A DNA stretch of 25,638 nt from positions 1 to 25,638 of the forward strand of contig CAYXKM010000246.1 in assembly GCA_964465665.1 (NCBI GenBank). The letters run 5' to 3'. Each line of letters begins with the position of its first letter. The stretch's first letter is position 1. Made by a program: the position numbers and the translations under genes. The notes beneath the pieces were generated by a model. It saw only the letters and a list, made by a program, of their open reading frames with translations. It made no database searches and was not told the origin of the DNA. The stretch is from JAKEGN01 sp964465665. Its GTDB lineage: Bacteria > Pseudomonadota > Gammaproteobacteria > Steroidobacterales > Woeseiaceae. Shown in pieces: positions 1 to 9,848 of this stretch.

Positions 1-1353
1 CTGAAGGCGTTGCGCAAGGAGCCGGAATCGCGCTACGGCAGTGCGCGCGAACTCGCGGACGATATTGCTCGTCACCGCGAGCGGCGGCCGATCGTCGCGC
101 GGCCGCCCACGTTCACCTACCTGCTGTCGCGCTATTGGGCGCGGCATCGCCCCGCCGCCGTCGGCATCGTTGCGACCTTTGTCGCGCTGCTGGCCGGCGG
201 TACCGCCGCAACCGTCGGATTTCTTGAGGCCCGCGAAGCCGAGCGTGAGGCCGTGGCCGAAGCGCGCAACTCGGCCGCGATCTCGGACTTCCTGGTCAGC
301 CTGTTCCAGGAAGCGAATCCGAACAACCATGCGGGCGACGAACGGTCCGTTCATGAGCTGCTGCAACTCGGCCTGGATCGCGTCGACTCGGAACTTGCCG
401 ATACGCCAGACGTGCAGGCGAGCGTGCTGGAAACGCTGTCGAGCGTTTACAAGGCACGTGCCGATTACCCGCTTGCCATCGACCTGTTGCAGCGCGCCGT
501 CGCGGTGCATGAGGACGGAGCGCCGGACGATCACGGCATTCGTGCACGCATGCTGAATGATGTTGGCGACCTGCTGCGCATCCAGTCGCGGCACGCCGAA
601 GCGGCGGAATGGATCGAGCGCGCGATCGCGCTGCACGAGCGAATCGGCACGGTCGTCAGCGACGATCACGCCGACGCGGTCAACAACCTGTCGCTGGTGT
701 ACCAGGAGATGGGTCGTCAAGAGGATGCCAGGCGCGAAATGGAGCGTGCGCTGGTTTTGCGCCGGCAGTTGTTCGAGGCGCCGCACCCGAAGATCGCCCT
801 GAGCCTGCACAACCTCGCATGGCACCACGAGGCGGGCGGGCGTTTCGACGAGGCCGCCCGCTATGCGCAAAGCGGCATCGACATGCGTGTGGCCGTGTTC
901 GGCGAGGTGCATCCGCGGGTGGCCAGCACGGTTGGCCTGCTGTCCCGTATCGAGCGCGGTCGCGGCAACCTCGACGCCGCCGAGACAGCGGCACGCCGCG
1001 CCGTGGCGATAGCTGAACAGATATTCCAGTCCGGTCACCCGGACCTGTCGTTTCCGATGTACCAACTCGCGATGGTGCTGTTCGAGCAGGGCAGGTCCCG
1101 CGCTGCGGCAGACCTGCTCGAACGGGTGGTCGCCTGGGAGCGCATCAGTCTCGGCCCGGACAGTCACGACCTCGGAATGTCGATCAAGGCGTATTCCGGT
1201 ACGTTGATCGACCTCGGCCGGGCCGCAGAGGCCGAGGTGCTCCTCCAGGAGGCGCTTGCGATTTTCGAACGGTTGCCGGCCGGCAGTGCGGACGCGCTGG
1301 CCGACACGCGGGACATGCTGGCCGGGCTCGGGGAGCGGCCGACCGATAACTGA
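1..1353 (+). CDS. Serine/threonine protein kinase with C-terminal TPRs (3' part)
   Basis: The reading frame is open from base 1, so the N-terminal kinase lobe and catalytic loop lie outside the window; 450 residues are visible. The first ~40 residues (KALRKEPESRYGSARELADD, then an RRPIVARP stretch) match the end of the C-lobe of PknB-type kinases. A single membrane span follows (about nt 157-222), then a tetratricopeptide region of repeated 42-residue units (for example around nt 540-1300) of the TPR_12 type. In this family the kinase is cytoplasmic and the TPR part lies across the membrane or in the periplasm and probably recognises a partner; the substrate cannot be read from sequence. The gene ends 97 bp before the giant secreted-protein gene on the same strand, so a functional link is possible. 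No terminator is visible between them. The family call is firm; the role is unknown. Confidence 0.9.
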   Translation: MKALRKEPESRYGSARELADDIARHRERRPIVARPPTFTYLLSRYWARHRPAAVGIVATFVALLAGGTAATVGFLEAREAEREAVAEARNSAAISDFLVSLFQEANPNNHAGDERSVHELLQLGLDRVDSELADTPDVQASVLETLSSVYKARADYPLAIDLLQRAVAVHEDGAPDDHGIRARMLNDVGDLLRIQSRHAEAAEWIERAIALHERIGTVVSDDHADAVNNLSLVYQEMGRQEDARREMERALVLRRQLFEAPHPKIALSLHNLAWHHEAGGRFDEAARYAQSGIDMRVAVFGEVHPRVASTVGLLSRIERGRGNLDAAETAARRAVAIAEQIFQSGHPDLSFPMYQLAMVLFEQGRSRAAADLLERVVAWERISLGPDSHDLGMSIKAYSGTLIDLGRAAEAEVLLQEALAIFERLPAGSADALADTRDMLAGLGERPTDN

Positions 1354-1396
1354 GCAAATCGGGTAACAAAAAAAATCGGGGTAATCGGGCGGGCTT

Positions 1397-1419
1397 CCGG
1401 CTAACCCTGACATAGCCGG
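1397..1419. promoter_or_regulatory. Perfect 7-bp inverted repeat upstream of the giant gene
   Basis: CCGGCTA and TAGCCGG form a perfect dyad with a 9-nt spacer, ending 31 bp before the ATG at 1451. It lies in the 97-bp gap after the kinase gene, behind two similar short copies (aaatcgggtaa at about 1356 and aaatcggggtaa at about 1373). It could be an operator or a 5'-UTR hairpin. No T-run follows, so it is not a typical intrinsic terminator. Confidence 0.4.
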
Positions 1420-1450
1420 TCGTTTACCGGCACAACAACGAGAGAATGCG

Positions 1451-4400
1451 ATGCGCATCCGACGCTTTTTTTGCCGCCTGCCGCTGCTGGCAATCCTTTC
1501 GCTGGCCGCAGCGCCGCTCTCGGCCGAGTTCGCCGGGCCCTTCGACGACGAACTCGGCCTCGACGAGGACCAGCAACGACGGCAGAACAATGTCTCGCTC
1601 GGCGTCATCATCGGGCTGAATTCGACCCACACGGCCTCGATCCCGCTCGGCATGGTGCCGGAGCCGTTTACGTCCTATTCCGCGGAGGTCGCCGGCCTCG
1701 CGGCCGACACCGTACTCAAGTTCACCAAAGCCTATCTCGTGGAGCCAACCGACATCGCGACCGGCCCGGACACGGCCGATGCCTGTCACTACACGCTGGA
1801 GTTGCCGCAGACCAACGCCGAGTTCACCAATTTCCTGGGCCTGTGGCCGCGGCTCGGCGACGATCGCCTGTTCCTGCCGAACCATCGCAACCTGCCCGGC
1901 GACACCCCGATCGACTTCGGGATTCTCGGCGTACCCGAGATTGCCCACGCCAACACCGATGTCCGACTGAGCCTTTGGAGCTCAAGTGCGGGCATTGACC
2001 CGACCGCCGGAGAGCTGTCGCAGCCGATCCTCGTGCCGGCCGGTAACCACGAGGTTCTGTGGCGCGCGGAGACGCTGACTTATCCCATATGGGACCTGTA
2101 CCTGCCGTCCGCGCTCCTCGTATTCAACGCGTCGATGGAGACGAAGTTCGCCGGAGTCGTCAAGAAGCTCAAGAAGAGCCGCAGCAAACTGCCCGAACTT
2201 GTCGGTGCCGTCGACGACCCGAAACTCCTCGTCAGGCAGCTCAACAAGCTGAACCGCAAGATACGGCTCTACCAGGTGCTCGAAAAGGCGGCACCGTTCC
2301 TTGTCGAGAAAGGTCATGCCCTGACGGGCGAGCTCCTCGTCGAACGCATCGTTGAGCCGACGATCACCGTGTCGCGGGCACGCACGCAGCAGTTCGTGGT
2401 CTACGACGTACTGCGGCCGTCGATCAGCACGTCGCAGCCCCAGGTCACACTGGAGGCGACGGATATCGGCGGCACGACATTCGCCCGCTACCTGACCGAC
2501 CTCCGGGCCACGATCACCGCCAGCGATGAGTGCAGCCGCAGCGTCACGGTTGTTAACGACGCGCCCGCGGTCCTGCCGATCGGCGACACGCAGATCACCT
2601 GGACCGTGCGCGATCCCGGCCCGGCGCTACCCGACGTCGACCACAACGGCGACGGCGTCATCGACGAACAGGATGGCCACCTGACAGCGACTGTCACCCA
2701 GCTTATATCCGTGGAAGATACGCAGCCGCCGATTCTCGTGCCGCCGCCGGGCCTGGTTATTGAAAGTGCCACGGACGTCGACATGGACAGCGAAAACCTC
2801 GGCCAGCCGCTGGTCGTCGATCTCGCGGACCTGCACCCTGACGTCACCAGTTCGACGACGAGTCCGGACGGGATGGCCCCGCCGGATACCCGCACCGTCG
2901 TCACCTGGTCGGCGACCGACGAAGGCCAGCCGCCCAATACGACGACAGCGGAGCAGCTCGTAACGGTCAAGACGCCCGGCACGAACACGCCGCCTCAGGC
3001 ACTAGCTGACTCCGCCAATACCCTGACGTCGCAGCCGGTCGACATCGTGCTGACCGGCATCGACAACGACCTGCTGCCGTATGCAAACGATCCGGCGCGC
3101 GGGGCCGTGCCGGACCCGCTGCAGTTCCGTATCGTCGATCCGCCGGGGAACGGCGAGTTCGAGGCGCCGCTGCACCCGTTCTTCATCGACGATTACCGTA
3201 CGGACAAGGTCGGCGGTCTGATCGACTGGATCGGGGCACAGCCGAACGCGGAGGCGCTGATGGACGACTACATCCTCGCCGTCAACACGAATGCCGTTGC
3301 CAATTTCCTCAACGACAACTTTTGCGCCGTGGGCGACGACGCGCCGATCGATTTCATCTACGAACCGCTGTACGTCCACGTCACCGACGACGGCGAGGAG
3401 TATTTCTTCGATCACTACCTGCGCTGCGACCCGAACGGCACTGGCAGTCCGCCATGGGACAAGCGGCCGCGAGTCTCGCGCTGGAGTACCTCGGGCGAGT
3501 TCCTCGGCCACGTGCGAATCGACGACAACGGCGGTGGCGGCGTGCAAGGCGATGACGCCGTATTTCGCGTCGACGGTGAAAATTTCATCTATTTCGTGCA
3601 GCCGAACACTGGCGGCGAGCCGGTCGTGTCGATCCAGCGTTGCGCGGCCGAGCTGACCGACACGTCGATCGACCCGCCGTTCTGCCAGCAGCAGGGCTTC
3701 GGGCCGGTTGACCAGCAGGATACGTCGCCCGATGGTACCTGGCACCCGCATCGGGCGCTGGTCGACATCGAGCGCGAGCTGGTTTACGTCACCGCTGGCC
3801 CGACCGTCAATGTGTTCGACTACCGCCGAGTGGACCCGGAGAACCCGAACTCGCCGCGCCACCCGAGCCTGCGTGTGACCGAACTGGTCGACGACGTCGG
3901 TAACTACGAAATAACGGGCTTCGGCCTCGGCGACTGCGGCGTGCGGGGCAGCAGGCAGTTCGACAACAACATGGAGATCGATTCGGAAGGCAGCCTGTAC
4001 GTCTCGGACACGATCTGCCACCGCATCCACAAGTTCTCGCCGTCGTACTTCGACGACGAGGGCCAGTTCGTGCGCGGTGACTACATCGGCTGGATGGGCC
4101 GCTGCACCGGCAGCAACAACCAGGCCTGCGATGTCGACGAACAGCGCACAAAGGGTTTCAGTTGCAGCGCCGCGTCGCAGTGCACGGTCAGTGACGGAGC
4201 CTACGAGGGCGATGCGCCGGGCCAGTTCTTCAACCCGGCGTTCCTCGCCGTCGACCCGAATGATGTGCTCTACGTAGCGGACTACGACAACCTGCGCGTG
4301 CAGCGCTTCGGCGTTGACGGCACATTCGCCGGCCAGGCTGCGTCGACCGGCAACGGCATCAACGCCGATACGGACGGCGGCTTCGTGCTCGGTAACATGG

Positions 4401-7400
4401 GACCGCCAAAACACGTCGCCGTGAATTCGACCGACTTTTACGTCGTCGACCAGGACGAGAACTTTGTCCACAATTTCGACACCTCGCCGTTCAAGGACGT
4501 GACGTATTCGAGCGCGACCGTGACCTACGTGTCCGACTTCGCGTTCCACAGCGATGTGGATGCCTTCACCTATGCCGTCAACGACGGCCTGGCCGACAGC
4601 GCGCCGGCGCAGGTGACAGTCAACGTGGCCCGCAACTACCGCCAGCCGCAACCCGTCGTGCGGACCGTTGACGTGTTCGAGGATGATTCGGTTGTCTTCA
4701 CGCTGTCCGGTACCGACCCGGACGGCATCGTGGACCGCGATTTCAACGGCCTCGACAGCCTGGAGTTCGATATCGTCGAGCAGCCCGATCACGGCACTCT
4801 GACGCGTGGCGGCGATCCCGGTGACACCGAGCCGGATGCAGGCATGTCCACGTGGACCTACACGCCCGACCGGGATCATTTCGGCACAGACAGCTTCAGT
4901 TTCACCGTGCGTGACGCTTTCACCGATGTGACCAGTGACGGCAGCACGGAGATCCCCGAGCCCTATGGCGAGGCGGAGCCGGCCATCGTCGAAATCGACA
5001 TCGCCTCGGTCAACGATGCGCCAATCGTCGCTATAGAACCGCCCGAGCGCGTCGCGGCCGGCTTCCCGATGATGCTGACCGCGACCGCCTACGACGATGC
5101 CGGCACGACCTACGACGCCACGGTGCTCTGGGGCGACGGCACGCTCGATCGCAACGGTGGGGTGTTCGTCGACGACAACGGCACGCCCTACGACGACAGC
5201 GATGACATGGCCTCGATGGAAGGTGTTTTGTTCAGCGTCGAAGGACTGAATAATATCGGTGAGACGGCGTACAACGCGATGCACACCTACGCATCCGCCG
5301 GCGACCGCACGGTCACGGCCTGCCTGCGCGACGCCGGCGACCTCGAGAGCTGTTCGACTCTCGACATCACGGTCGAGCCTTTGGTCGTGCTCGGCGTCGA
5401 ACTCGAATTGTCCGCGGACGAAGCCGTCGACGGCATCGTATTCAGCGGCACGATCGACATCGGCAATGCAGAGCCCGCGGCCGGCGTCACCGGCCTGCAT
5501 GCCGACAACGTCGTTCTCGAAGTAGAAATACCCGAAGAGTTAACACTGCAGTCCGCGACGACGGACACCGGGAGCTGCTCGGCGAATGCCGGCATCCTGG
5601 CCTGCAGCTTCGGTAACCTGGCCAACGGCGCCGGCACGCAGGTCGAGCTGGCACTGCACGGGCGCGGCACGCTGATCCGCGACACACAGATCGTGCTGGA
5701 CGCGGAATTGCGCACGGACTCGCCCGCGCTGGCGGACGCCTTCGTCAGCTCGAAAGGCATCGACCTGCTCGCCGTCGACCTGGATCGCGACGGCGACGGC
5801 CTGACCAATATCTTCGAGGCCGTGCACGACGTCGACGACCCGGATGCCGACGACGACAACGATGGCCTCGACAATCTCGAGGAGTACGAAGCAGGCACTT
5901 CGCCGCGAGACGCGGACACCGACGGTGACGGCGTCGCCGACGGCGACGAAGTGAACCTGGCCGGTTCCGATCCGCTGCTTGCCGATACCGATGACGACGG
6001 CATCCCCGATGGCAACGAGATCGGCCTCGGCCTCGACCCGGCCAGCCGAGACACCGATGGCGACAGCCTGACCGACAACTGGGAGCTCGACAACGGCTTC
6101 GATCCCGCGGTTGCCGACGCCGACGGCGATCCGGATGGCGACGGCCTCACCGATGCAGAGGAATTCTCGAACGGCAGCGATCACCTCTTAGCTGACACCG
6201 ACGGCGACGGACTCGACGACGGCGCGGAGGTTAATGAGCACGGCTCCGACCCGACGCTCACCGATACGGACGGCGACGGACTGGCGGACGGCGACGAGGT
6301 GGCCGCCGGCACGCTGGCATACAAGCCGGACACCGACGACGATGGCCTGGTCGACGGCGTCGAAATCAACCTGTCCGGCACCGATCCGCGGCTCGCGGAT
6401 ACCGACCGTGACGACCTGACGGACGGCTTCGAGTACCTGACCGCGCGACTGCCGCGGCAGGCGGACTACGCGGTCGCGGCCGGCGGCCTGTCGTCCTGCG
6501 CGCTGACCGACGCGGGTGTCGAATGCTGGGGCCGCAACGACTTTGGCCAGGCGCCGGCAGTCGTGCCCGGACTCGTCGACCCGCAGGCAGTGACGGTCGG
6601 TTTCGTCCACGCCTGCGCCCTCGATCGCGAGACCGACGGAACCACGGCTGTGCGCTGCTGGGGCCGCAACGATTTTGGCCAGACGACGGTACCTCTGCTT
6701 AACAACCCGCTGCACGTTGCCGCCGGCGGCTACCACAATTGCGCGCTCGACCGGCAACCCGACGAGAGCGTCGAGCTCGCGTGCTGGGGTCGCGACCAGG
6801 ACGGCGTTGTATCCGGCGCCCCGACCGATCTTGTCGAGCCGCTGCAGCTCGCCTCCAGCATCAGTGGCAATGCCAGCTGCGTCCTGGACAATGCCGCGAG
6901 CGGCCCGGCGCTGCGCTGCTGGGGCAACGCCGCAATTGCGACCGCGCCGCCCACCGGACTGGTCGCGCCGGTCGGACCGATCGCGCTCGGCAGCCAGCAC
7001 GGTTGCCTGGTGGCGGGCGGCGAGCGTGTCTGCTGGGGGCTGAATGCCGACGGCCAGGCGCCGACGGACCCGGTCCCGAGCGTGGCAGTCGATCTCTCGC
7101 TGGGCGGGTTCCATTCCTGCGCGCTGAACGCGGGCAAGCGGGAAAGCTACTCGGCCGCCTGCTGGGGCCGCAACGTCGACGGCCAGGCGAGCGTGCCGGC
7201 TGAATTGGTCCGTCCGCTCGACCTTGCGTCCGGCAGTCACCACTCCTGCGCACTGGACGAGGGCCGCGCCCGCTGCTGGGGCGTCGAAGCCCAATTCGAC
7301 CAGGGCCAGGCACCGGCGTGGCGGCCGCTGTCGATCGACCCTGACGCCGACGGCGTCGATTCCTATCGGGAGTACAATCTCGGCAGCGACCCCCTGGACC

Positions 7401-9838
7401 CGGACAGCGACCGCGACGGCTTGCCGGACGACATCGAGATCGGCCTGGAGACTGACACTCGCAACGCGGACACCGACGGAGACGGGCTGCCCGATGCCGC
7501 CGAGGTGAACGTCTTCAATTCGAATCCGCTGGTCGAAGACACGGACGGCGACGGCCTGCCGGACGGCTGGGAAGCGGACCACGATCTCGACCCGCTCGCC
7601 GACGATGCGGCGCTCGACGCGGACGGCGACGGACTGGCCAATGGCGAGGAATACGACGCCGGAACCAACCCGCAACGGACCGACAGCGATGCCGACGGGC
7701 TGACGGACGGGCAGGAAACAGGCTTCGAACCGGCCGGCGCGCTCGATCCGACCGAAGCGGACAGCGACGGCGACGGTGTGTTCGACGGCTGGGAACTGGA
7801 CAACGGCTACGATCCGGCCGACGCCACCGACGGGGAGTTCGACCTGGACGGCGACGGCCTGTTGACCTGGCAGGAATTCGACGCGGAGACGGATCCGGGC
7901 GACGCCGACACGGACGGCGACGGACTGCCGGACGGCTGGGAGGTGGACAACCGCCTAGACCCGCTCGCCGATGACAGCGCTCTCGACCTCGACCGCGACG
8001 GGCTGACGAACATCGATGAGTACCAGCAAGGCGCCACCGTCTGGGCCGATGACGTGCCACCGGCGCTGACCGTGCCGCCCGACGTAAGCGCGGACTCGAC
8101 TGGCCTGTTCACCGACGTCGCGCTGGGCACGGCGACAGCCATCGACGCGCGCGACGGGACCATTGCACCCGAGGCGGATGATGCGGGACCGTACCGGTCC
8201 GGTTCACACATCGTTACCTGGTCTGCAGAGGACCTGTCCGGGAATCGCGCCGAGGATACGCAGGGCGTCGGCGTCGTACCGCAGGTCGCCTTTGCCGTCG
8301 ACCAGACGGTCGACGAGGGCGACACGGCGACGGTCGATGTGATGCTGAACGGCAATGCCGTCGACTACCCTGTCCAGGTGAACTTTATCGTGGCGGGCGC
8401 GGCATCGAACCCGGCGGACCACGATGCCGCGGCTGGCTCCGTGCTGATCGAATCCGGCACTGCCGCGACGATCGATATCGCAATCGTCGCGGATACCGTG
8501 TTCGAGGGCGAGGAGACCTTCACGTTGACAATGACCGACATCGTCAACGCTGTGCCCGGCGCGCAAATCGCCCACACGATCACGATCACCCAGGCCAACG
8601 TGAAGCCGGTCGCCACGATCACCGCGGAACAACAGGGCGTGCCGGTCACAACCGCCGCCCGCGATGGCGGCCCGCTGACGATCCGCGCGACAGTGAATGA
8701 TCCCAATAGCGGGGACAGTCACCAATTTGACTGGACGGCAAGCGACAGCGGCGCGTTCGACCCGGCCGACGCCGCGGACAGCGCTTACACGCTCGATCCG
8801 GGCACGCTCGCTCCGGGCTTCTACCGGGTGGCCGTGGACATTGTGGACGACGGCGTGCCAGTAGCCGGCAGCCGGGCGTCGTCGCTGATCCGCATTGTCG
8901 AGACCTCGCCGGCGCTCGTTGCTGGTACGGACAGCGACGGCGACGGGGTGGACGATGCGACCGAGGGTCCCGGTGACAGCGACGGCGATCGTGTGCCGGA
9001 CTACCTGGACGCTTATACGGATGGCCGCGCACTGGAGATCGGTGATGGTGCCGGCGTCCTCGAAGGACAGGCGGGCCATCGATTGAAGCTGGGCGGGACC
9101 GCGTTTCGCAACGGTGACGTCGCCGGCATCGACGAAGCGTTCGTCGCCGAAGACGTCGGGAACGGCTACCCGAACCGGGTGCTGGATTTCGAGGTGCACG
9201 GCGTCGCTCCCGGCGGCACAGCGCTGGTCGTCATGCCGCTCGCGCACCCGCTGCCTGACACCGCCGTCTACCGCAAGTATGCGAACGGCACCTGGCAGAA
9301 CTTCGTCATCGACAGCGGCAACGGAGCTTCGAGTGCGCCCGGCAGCAACGGCGCATGCCCGGCTCCGGGTGACGCGGGCTACGTCGCCGGGCTGGTCGCG
9401 GGCAATACCTGCGTGCAGCTCGAACTGACCGACGGCGGCGCGAACGACGCGGACGGCTCGGCCAACGGCGTCATTCTCGATCCGGGCGGTGTCGCCGTGC
9501 CCGTATCGGTGGCGTTGAGCCTGCCTGCCGTGGCCGATCGCAATGTCGCGGCCGGCAGCAGCGGCAATGTCATCCTGCTGTTGCGGCTCGACAGCCCGTC
9601 CGGCGACGCGCAACTGAACGGGCTGACGCTCGAGGCAACGGGCAGCGGCAACGACACATCCGTTCGCAGCGTTCGGCTGGTCGTTGACGACAACGGGAAC
9701 GGCGCCGTCGATACCGGCGAGCCCGTCATCGCAGAGGGCGTGTTCGGCGCCGACGACGGCACGCTCGAGCTGACGATGAATACACCGTTCGCAGTACCGG
9801 CGGGCGTGACCGACCTTCTGGTGACTTATGATTTCTGA
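1451..9838 (+). CDS. Giant secreted mosaic protein (Ig/cadherin-like, NHL, TSP3, RCC1, Calx-beta, choice-of-anchor U-like)
   Basis: This is a protein of 2795 residues with a Sec signal peptide (residues 1-25, cleavage after APLSA). Approximate domain order: an unassigned N-terminal region (26-340) with a Lys/Leu-rich helical stretch; HYR-like modules (340-510); a cadherin/tandem-95-like domain (from 513) interrupted at about 575-1017 by an NHL-type propeller; a second cadherin-like domain (1067-1197); a PKD-like domain (1191-1314); a DUF11-like domain (1314-1437); a DxDxDG thrombospondin-3 array (1442-1662); seven RCC1-like blades (1672-1958); a second TSP3 array (1962-2195); HYR (2204-2277); Calx-beta (2277-2380); a further Ig-like domain; a short TSP3 stretch (2492-2524); a choice-of-anchor U-like domain (2524-2687); and a last domain with a DDNGNG motif (2689-2795). 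It is very acidic and probably calcium-loaded at the cell surface or secreted. No C-terminal sorting tag or membrane helix is seen. An adhesive or structural role is inferred. No enzyme motif was recognised. Confidence 0.9.
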   Translation: MRIRRFFCRLPLLAILSLAAAPLSAEFAGPFDDELGLDEDQQRRQNNVSLGVIIGLNSTHTASIPLGMVPEPFTSYSAEVAGLAADTVLKFTKAYLVEPTDIATGPDTADACHYTLELPQTNAEFTNFLGLWPRLGDDRLFLPNHRNLPGDTPIDFGILGVPEIAHANTDVRLSLWSSSAGIDPTAGELSQPILVPAGNHEVLWRAETLTYPIWDLYLPSALLVFNASMETKFAGVVKKLKKSRSKLPELVGAVDDPKLLVRQLNKLNRKIRLYQVLEKAAPFLVEKGHALTGELLVERIVEPTITVSRARTQQFVVYDVLRPSISTSQPQVTLEATDIGGTTFARYLTDLRATITASDECSRSVTVVNDAPAVLPIGDTQITWTVRDPGPALPDVDHNGDGVIDEQDGHLTATVTQLISVEDTQPPILVPPPGLVIESATDVDMDSENLGQPLVVDLADLHPDVTSSTTSPDGMAPPDTRTVVTWSATDEGQPPNTTTAEQLVTVKTPGTNTPPQALADSANTLTSQPVDIVLTGIDNDLLPYANDPARGAVPDPLQFRIVDPPGNGEFEAPLHPFFIDDYRTDKVGGLIDWIGAQPNAEALMDDYILAVNTNAVANFLNDNFCAVGDDAPIDFIYEPLYVHVTDDGEEYFFDHYLRCDPNGTGSPPWDKRPRVSRWSTSGEFLGHVRIDDNGGGGVQGDDAVFRVDGENFIYFVQPNTGGEPVVSIQRCAAELTDTSIDPPFCQQQGFGPVDQQDTSPDGTWHPHRALVDIERELVYVTAGPTVNVFDYRRVDPENPNSPRHPSLRVTELVDDVGNYEITGFGLGDCGVRGSRQFDNNMEIDSEGSLYVSDTICHRIHKFSPSYFDDEGQFVRGDYIGWMGRCTGSNNQACDVDEQRTKGFSCSAASQCTVSDGAYEGDAPGQFFNPAFLAVDPNDVLYVADYDNLRVQRFGVDGTFAGQAASTGNGINADTDGGFVLGNMGPPKHVAVNSTDFYVVDQDENFVHNFDTSPFKDVTYSSATVTYVSDFAFHSDVDAFTYAVNDGLADSAPAQVTVNVARNYRQPQPVVRTVDVFEDDSVVFTLSGTDPDGIVDRDFNGLDSLEFDIVEQPDHGTLTRGGDPGDTEPDAGMSTWTYTPDRDHFGTDSFSFTVRDAFTDVTSDGSTEIPEPYGEAEPAIVEIDIASVNDAPIVAIEPPERVAAGFPMMLTATAYDDAGTTYDATVLWGDGTLDRNGGVFVDDNGTPYDDSDDMASMEGVLFSVEGLNNIGETAYNAMHTYASAGDRTVTACLRDAGDLESCSTLDITVEPLVVLGVELELSADEAVDGIVFSGTIDIGNAEPAAGVTGLHADNVVLEVEIPEELTLQSATTDTGSCSANAGILACSFGNLANGAGTQVELALHGRGTLIRDTQIVLDAELRTDSPALADAFVSSKGIDLLAVDLDRDGDGLTNIFEAVHDVDDPDADDDNDGLDNLEEYEAGTSPRDADTDGDGVADGDEVNLAGSDPLLADTDDDGIPDGNEIGLGLDPASRDTDGDSLTDNWELDNGFDPAVADADGDPDGDGLTDAEEFSNGSDHLLADTDGDGLDDGAEVNEHGSDPTLTDTDGDGLADGDEVAAGTLAYKPDTDDDGLVDGVEINLSGTDPRLADTDRDDLTDGFEYLTARLPRQADYAVAAGGLSSCALTDAGVECWGRNDFGQAPAVVPGLVDPQAVTVGFVHACALDRETDGTTAVRCWGRNDFGQTTVPLLNNPLHVAAGGYHNCALDRQPDESVELACWGRDQDGVVSGAPTDLVEPLQLASSISGNASCVLDNAASGPALRCWGNAAIATAPPTGLVAPVGPIALGSQHGCLVAGGERVCWGLNADGQAPTDPVPSVAVDLSLGGFHSCALNAGKRESYSAACWGRNVDGQASVPAELVRPLDLASGSHHSCALDEGRARCWGVEAQFDQGQAPAWRPLSIDPDADGVDSYREYNLGSDPLDPDSDRDGLPDDIEIGLETDTRNADTDGDGLPDAAEVNVFNSNPLVEDTDGDGLPDGWEADHDLDPLADDAALDADGDGLANGEEYDAGTNPQRTDSDADGLTDGQETGFEPAGALDPTEADSDGDGVFDGWELDNGYDPADATDGEFDLDGDGLLTWQEFDAETDPGDADTDGDGLPDGWEVDNRLDPLADDSALDLDRDGLTNIDEYQQGATVWADDVPPALTVPPDVSADSTGLFTDVALGTATAIDARDGTIAPEADDAGPYRSGSHIVTWSAEDLSGNRAEDTQGVGVVPQVAFAVDQTVDEGDTATVDVMLNGNAVDYPVQVNFIVAGAASNPADHDAAAGSVLIESGTAATIDIAIVADTVFEGEETFTLTMTDIVNAVPGAQIAHTITITQANVKPVATITAEQQGVPVTTAARDGGPLTIRATVNDPNSGDSHQFDWTASDSGAFDPADAADSAYTLDPGTLAPGFYRVAVDIVDDGVPVAGSRASSLIRIVETSPALVAGTDSDGDGVDDATEGPGDSDGDRVPDYLDAYTDGRALEIGDGAGVLEGQAGHRLKLGGTAFRNGDVAGIDEAFVAEDVGNGYPNRVLDFEVHGVAPGGTALVVMPLAHPLPDTAVYRKYANGTWQNFVIDSGNGASSAPGSNGACPAPGDAGYVAGLVAGNTCVQLELTDGGANDADGSANGVILDPGGVAVPVSVALSLPAVADRNVAAGSSGNVILLLRLDSPSGDAQLNGLTLEATGSGNDTSVRSVRLVVDDNGNGAVDTGEPVIAEGVFGADDGTLELTMNTPFAVPAGVTDLLVTYDF
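5777..6451 (+). repeat. Thrombospondin type 3 repeat array A (within the giant gene)
   Basis: About ten acidic calcium-binding motifs of the type DTDGDGLxDGxE occur at roughly 15-25-residue spacing, with the GSDP/GTDP linkers usual for TSP3 units. At DNA level this gives recurrent near-copies of gacaccgacggcgacgg. It ends abruptly where the RCC1-like propeller begins. Confidence 0.85.
6463..7329 (+). repeat. Seven RCC1-like blades with paired cysteines (within the giant gene)
   Basis: Seven consecutive units carry the pattern [H/S/G]xC(A/V/L)L ... CWG, most followed by (R/L)NxxGQ. The leading cysteines are at about nt 6496, 6611, 6737, 6873, 7003, 7115 and 7245. Seven units would close a seven-bladed beta-propeller. 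Each unit has two cysteines, so one disulfide per blade is plausible in an exported protein. Confidence 0.8.
7331..8044 (+). repeat. Thrombospondin type 3 repeat array B (within the giant gene)
   Basis: A second run of DxDxDG motifs with DGWEVDN/DGWELDN-type linkers follows the propeller directly. With array A it flanks the RCC1-like domain on both sides, so the propeller sits inside one long calcium-binding stalk. Confidence 0.85.
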
Positions 9839-9848
9839 GGGCCATGCG

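Noticed and set aside
3002..5500. Long minus-strand open frame (832 codons) opposite the giant gene
   Set aside because: It arises because the Asp/Val/Gly-rich, GC-rich codons of the plus-strand gene give few antisense stops. Its translation is Val/Asp/Arg-rich with no domain or ribosome binding site. The same applies to minus frames at 6188-7675 and 8204-9613.
5777..8044. Tandem DNA repeats resembling a CRISPR or satellite array
   Set aside because: The periodic gacaccgacggcgacgg units are imperfect, stay in frame and encode TSP3 calcium-binding motifs.
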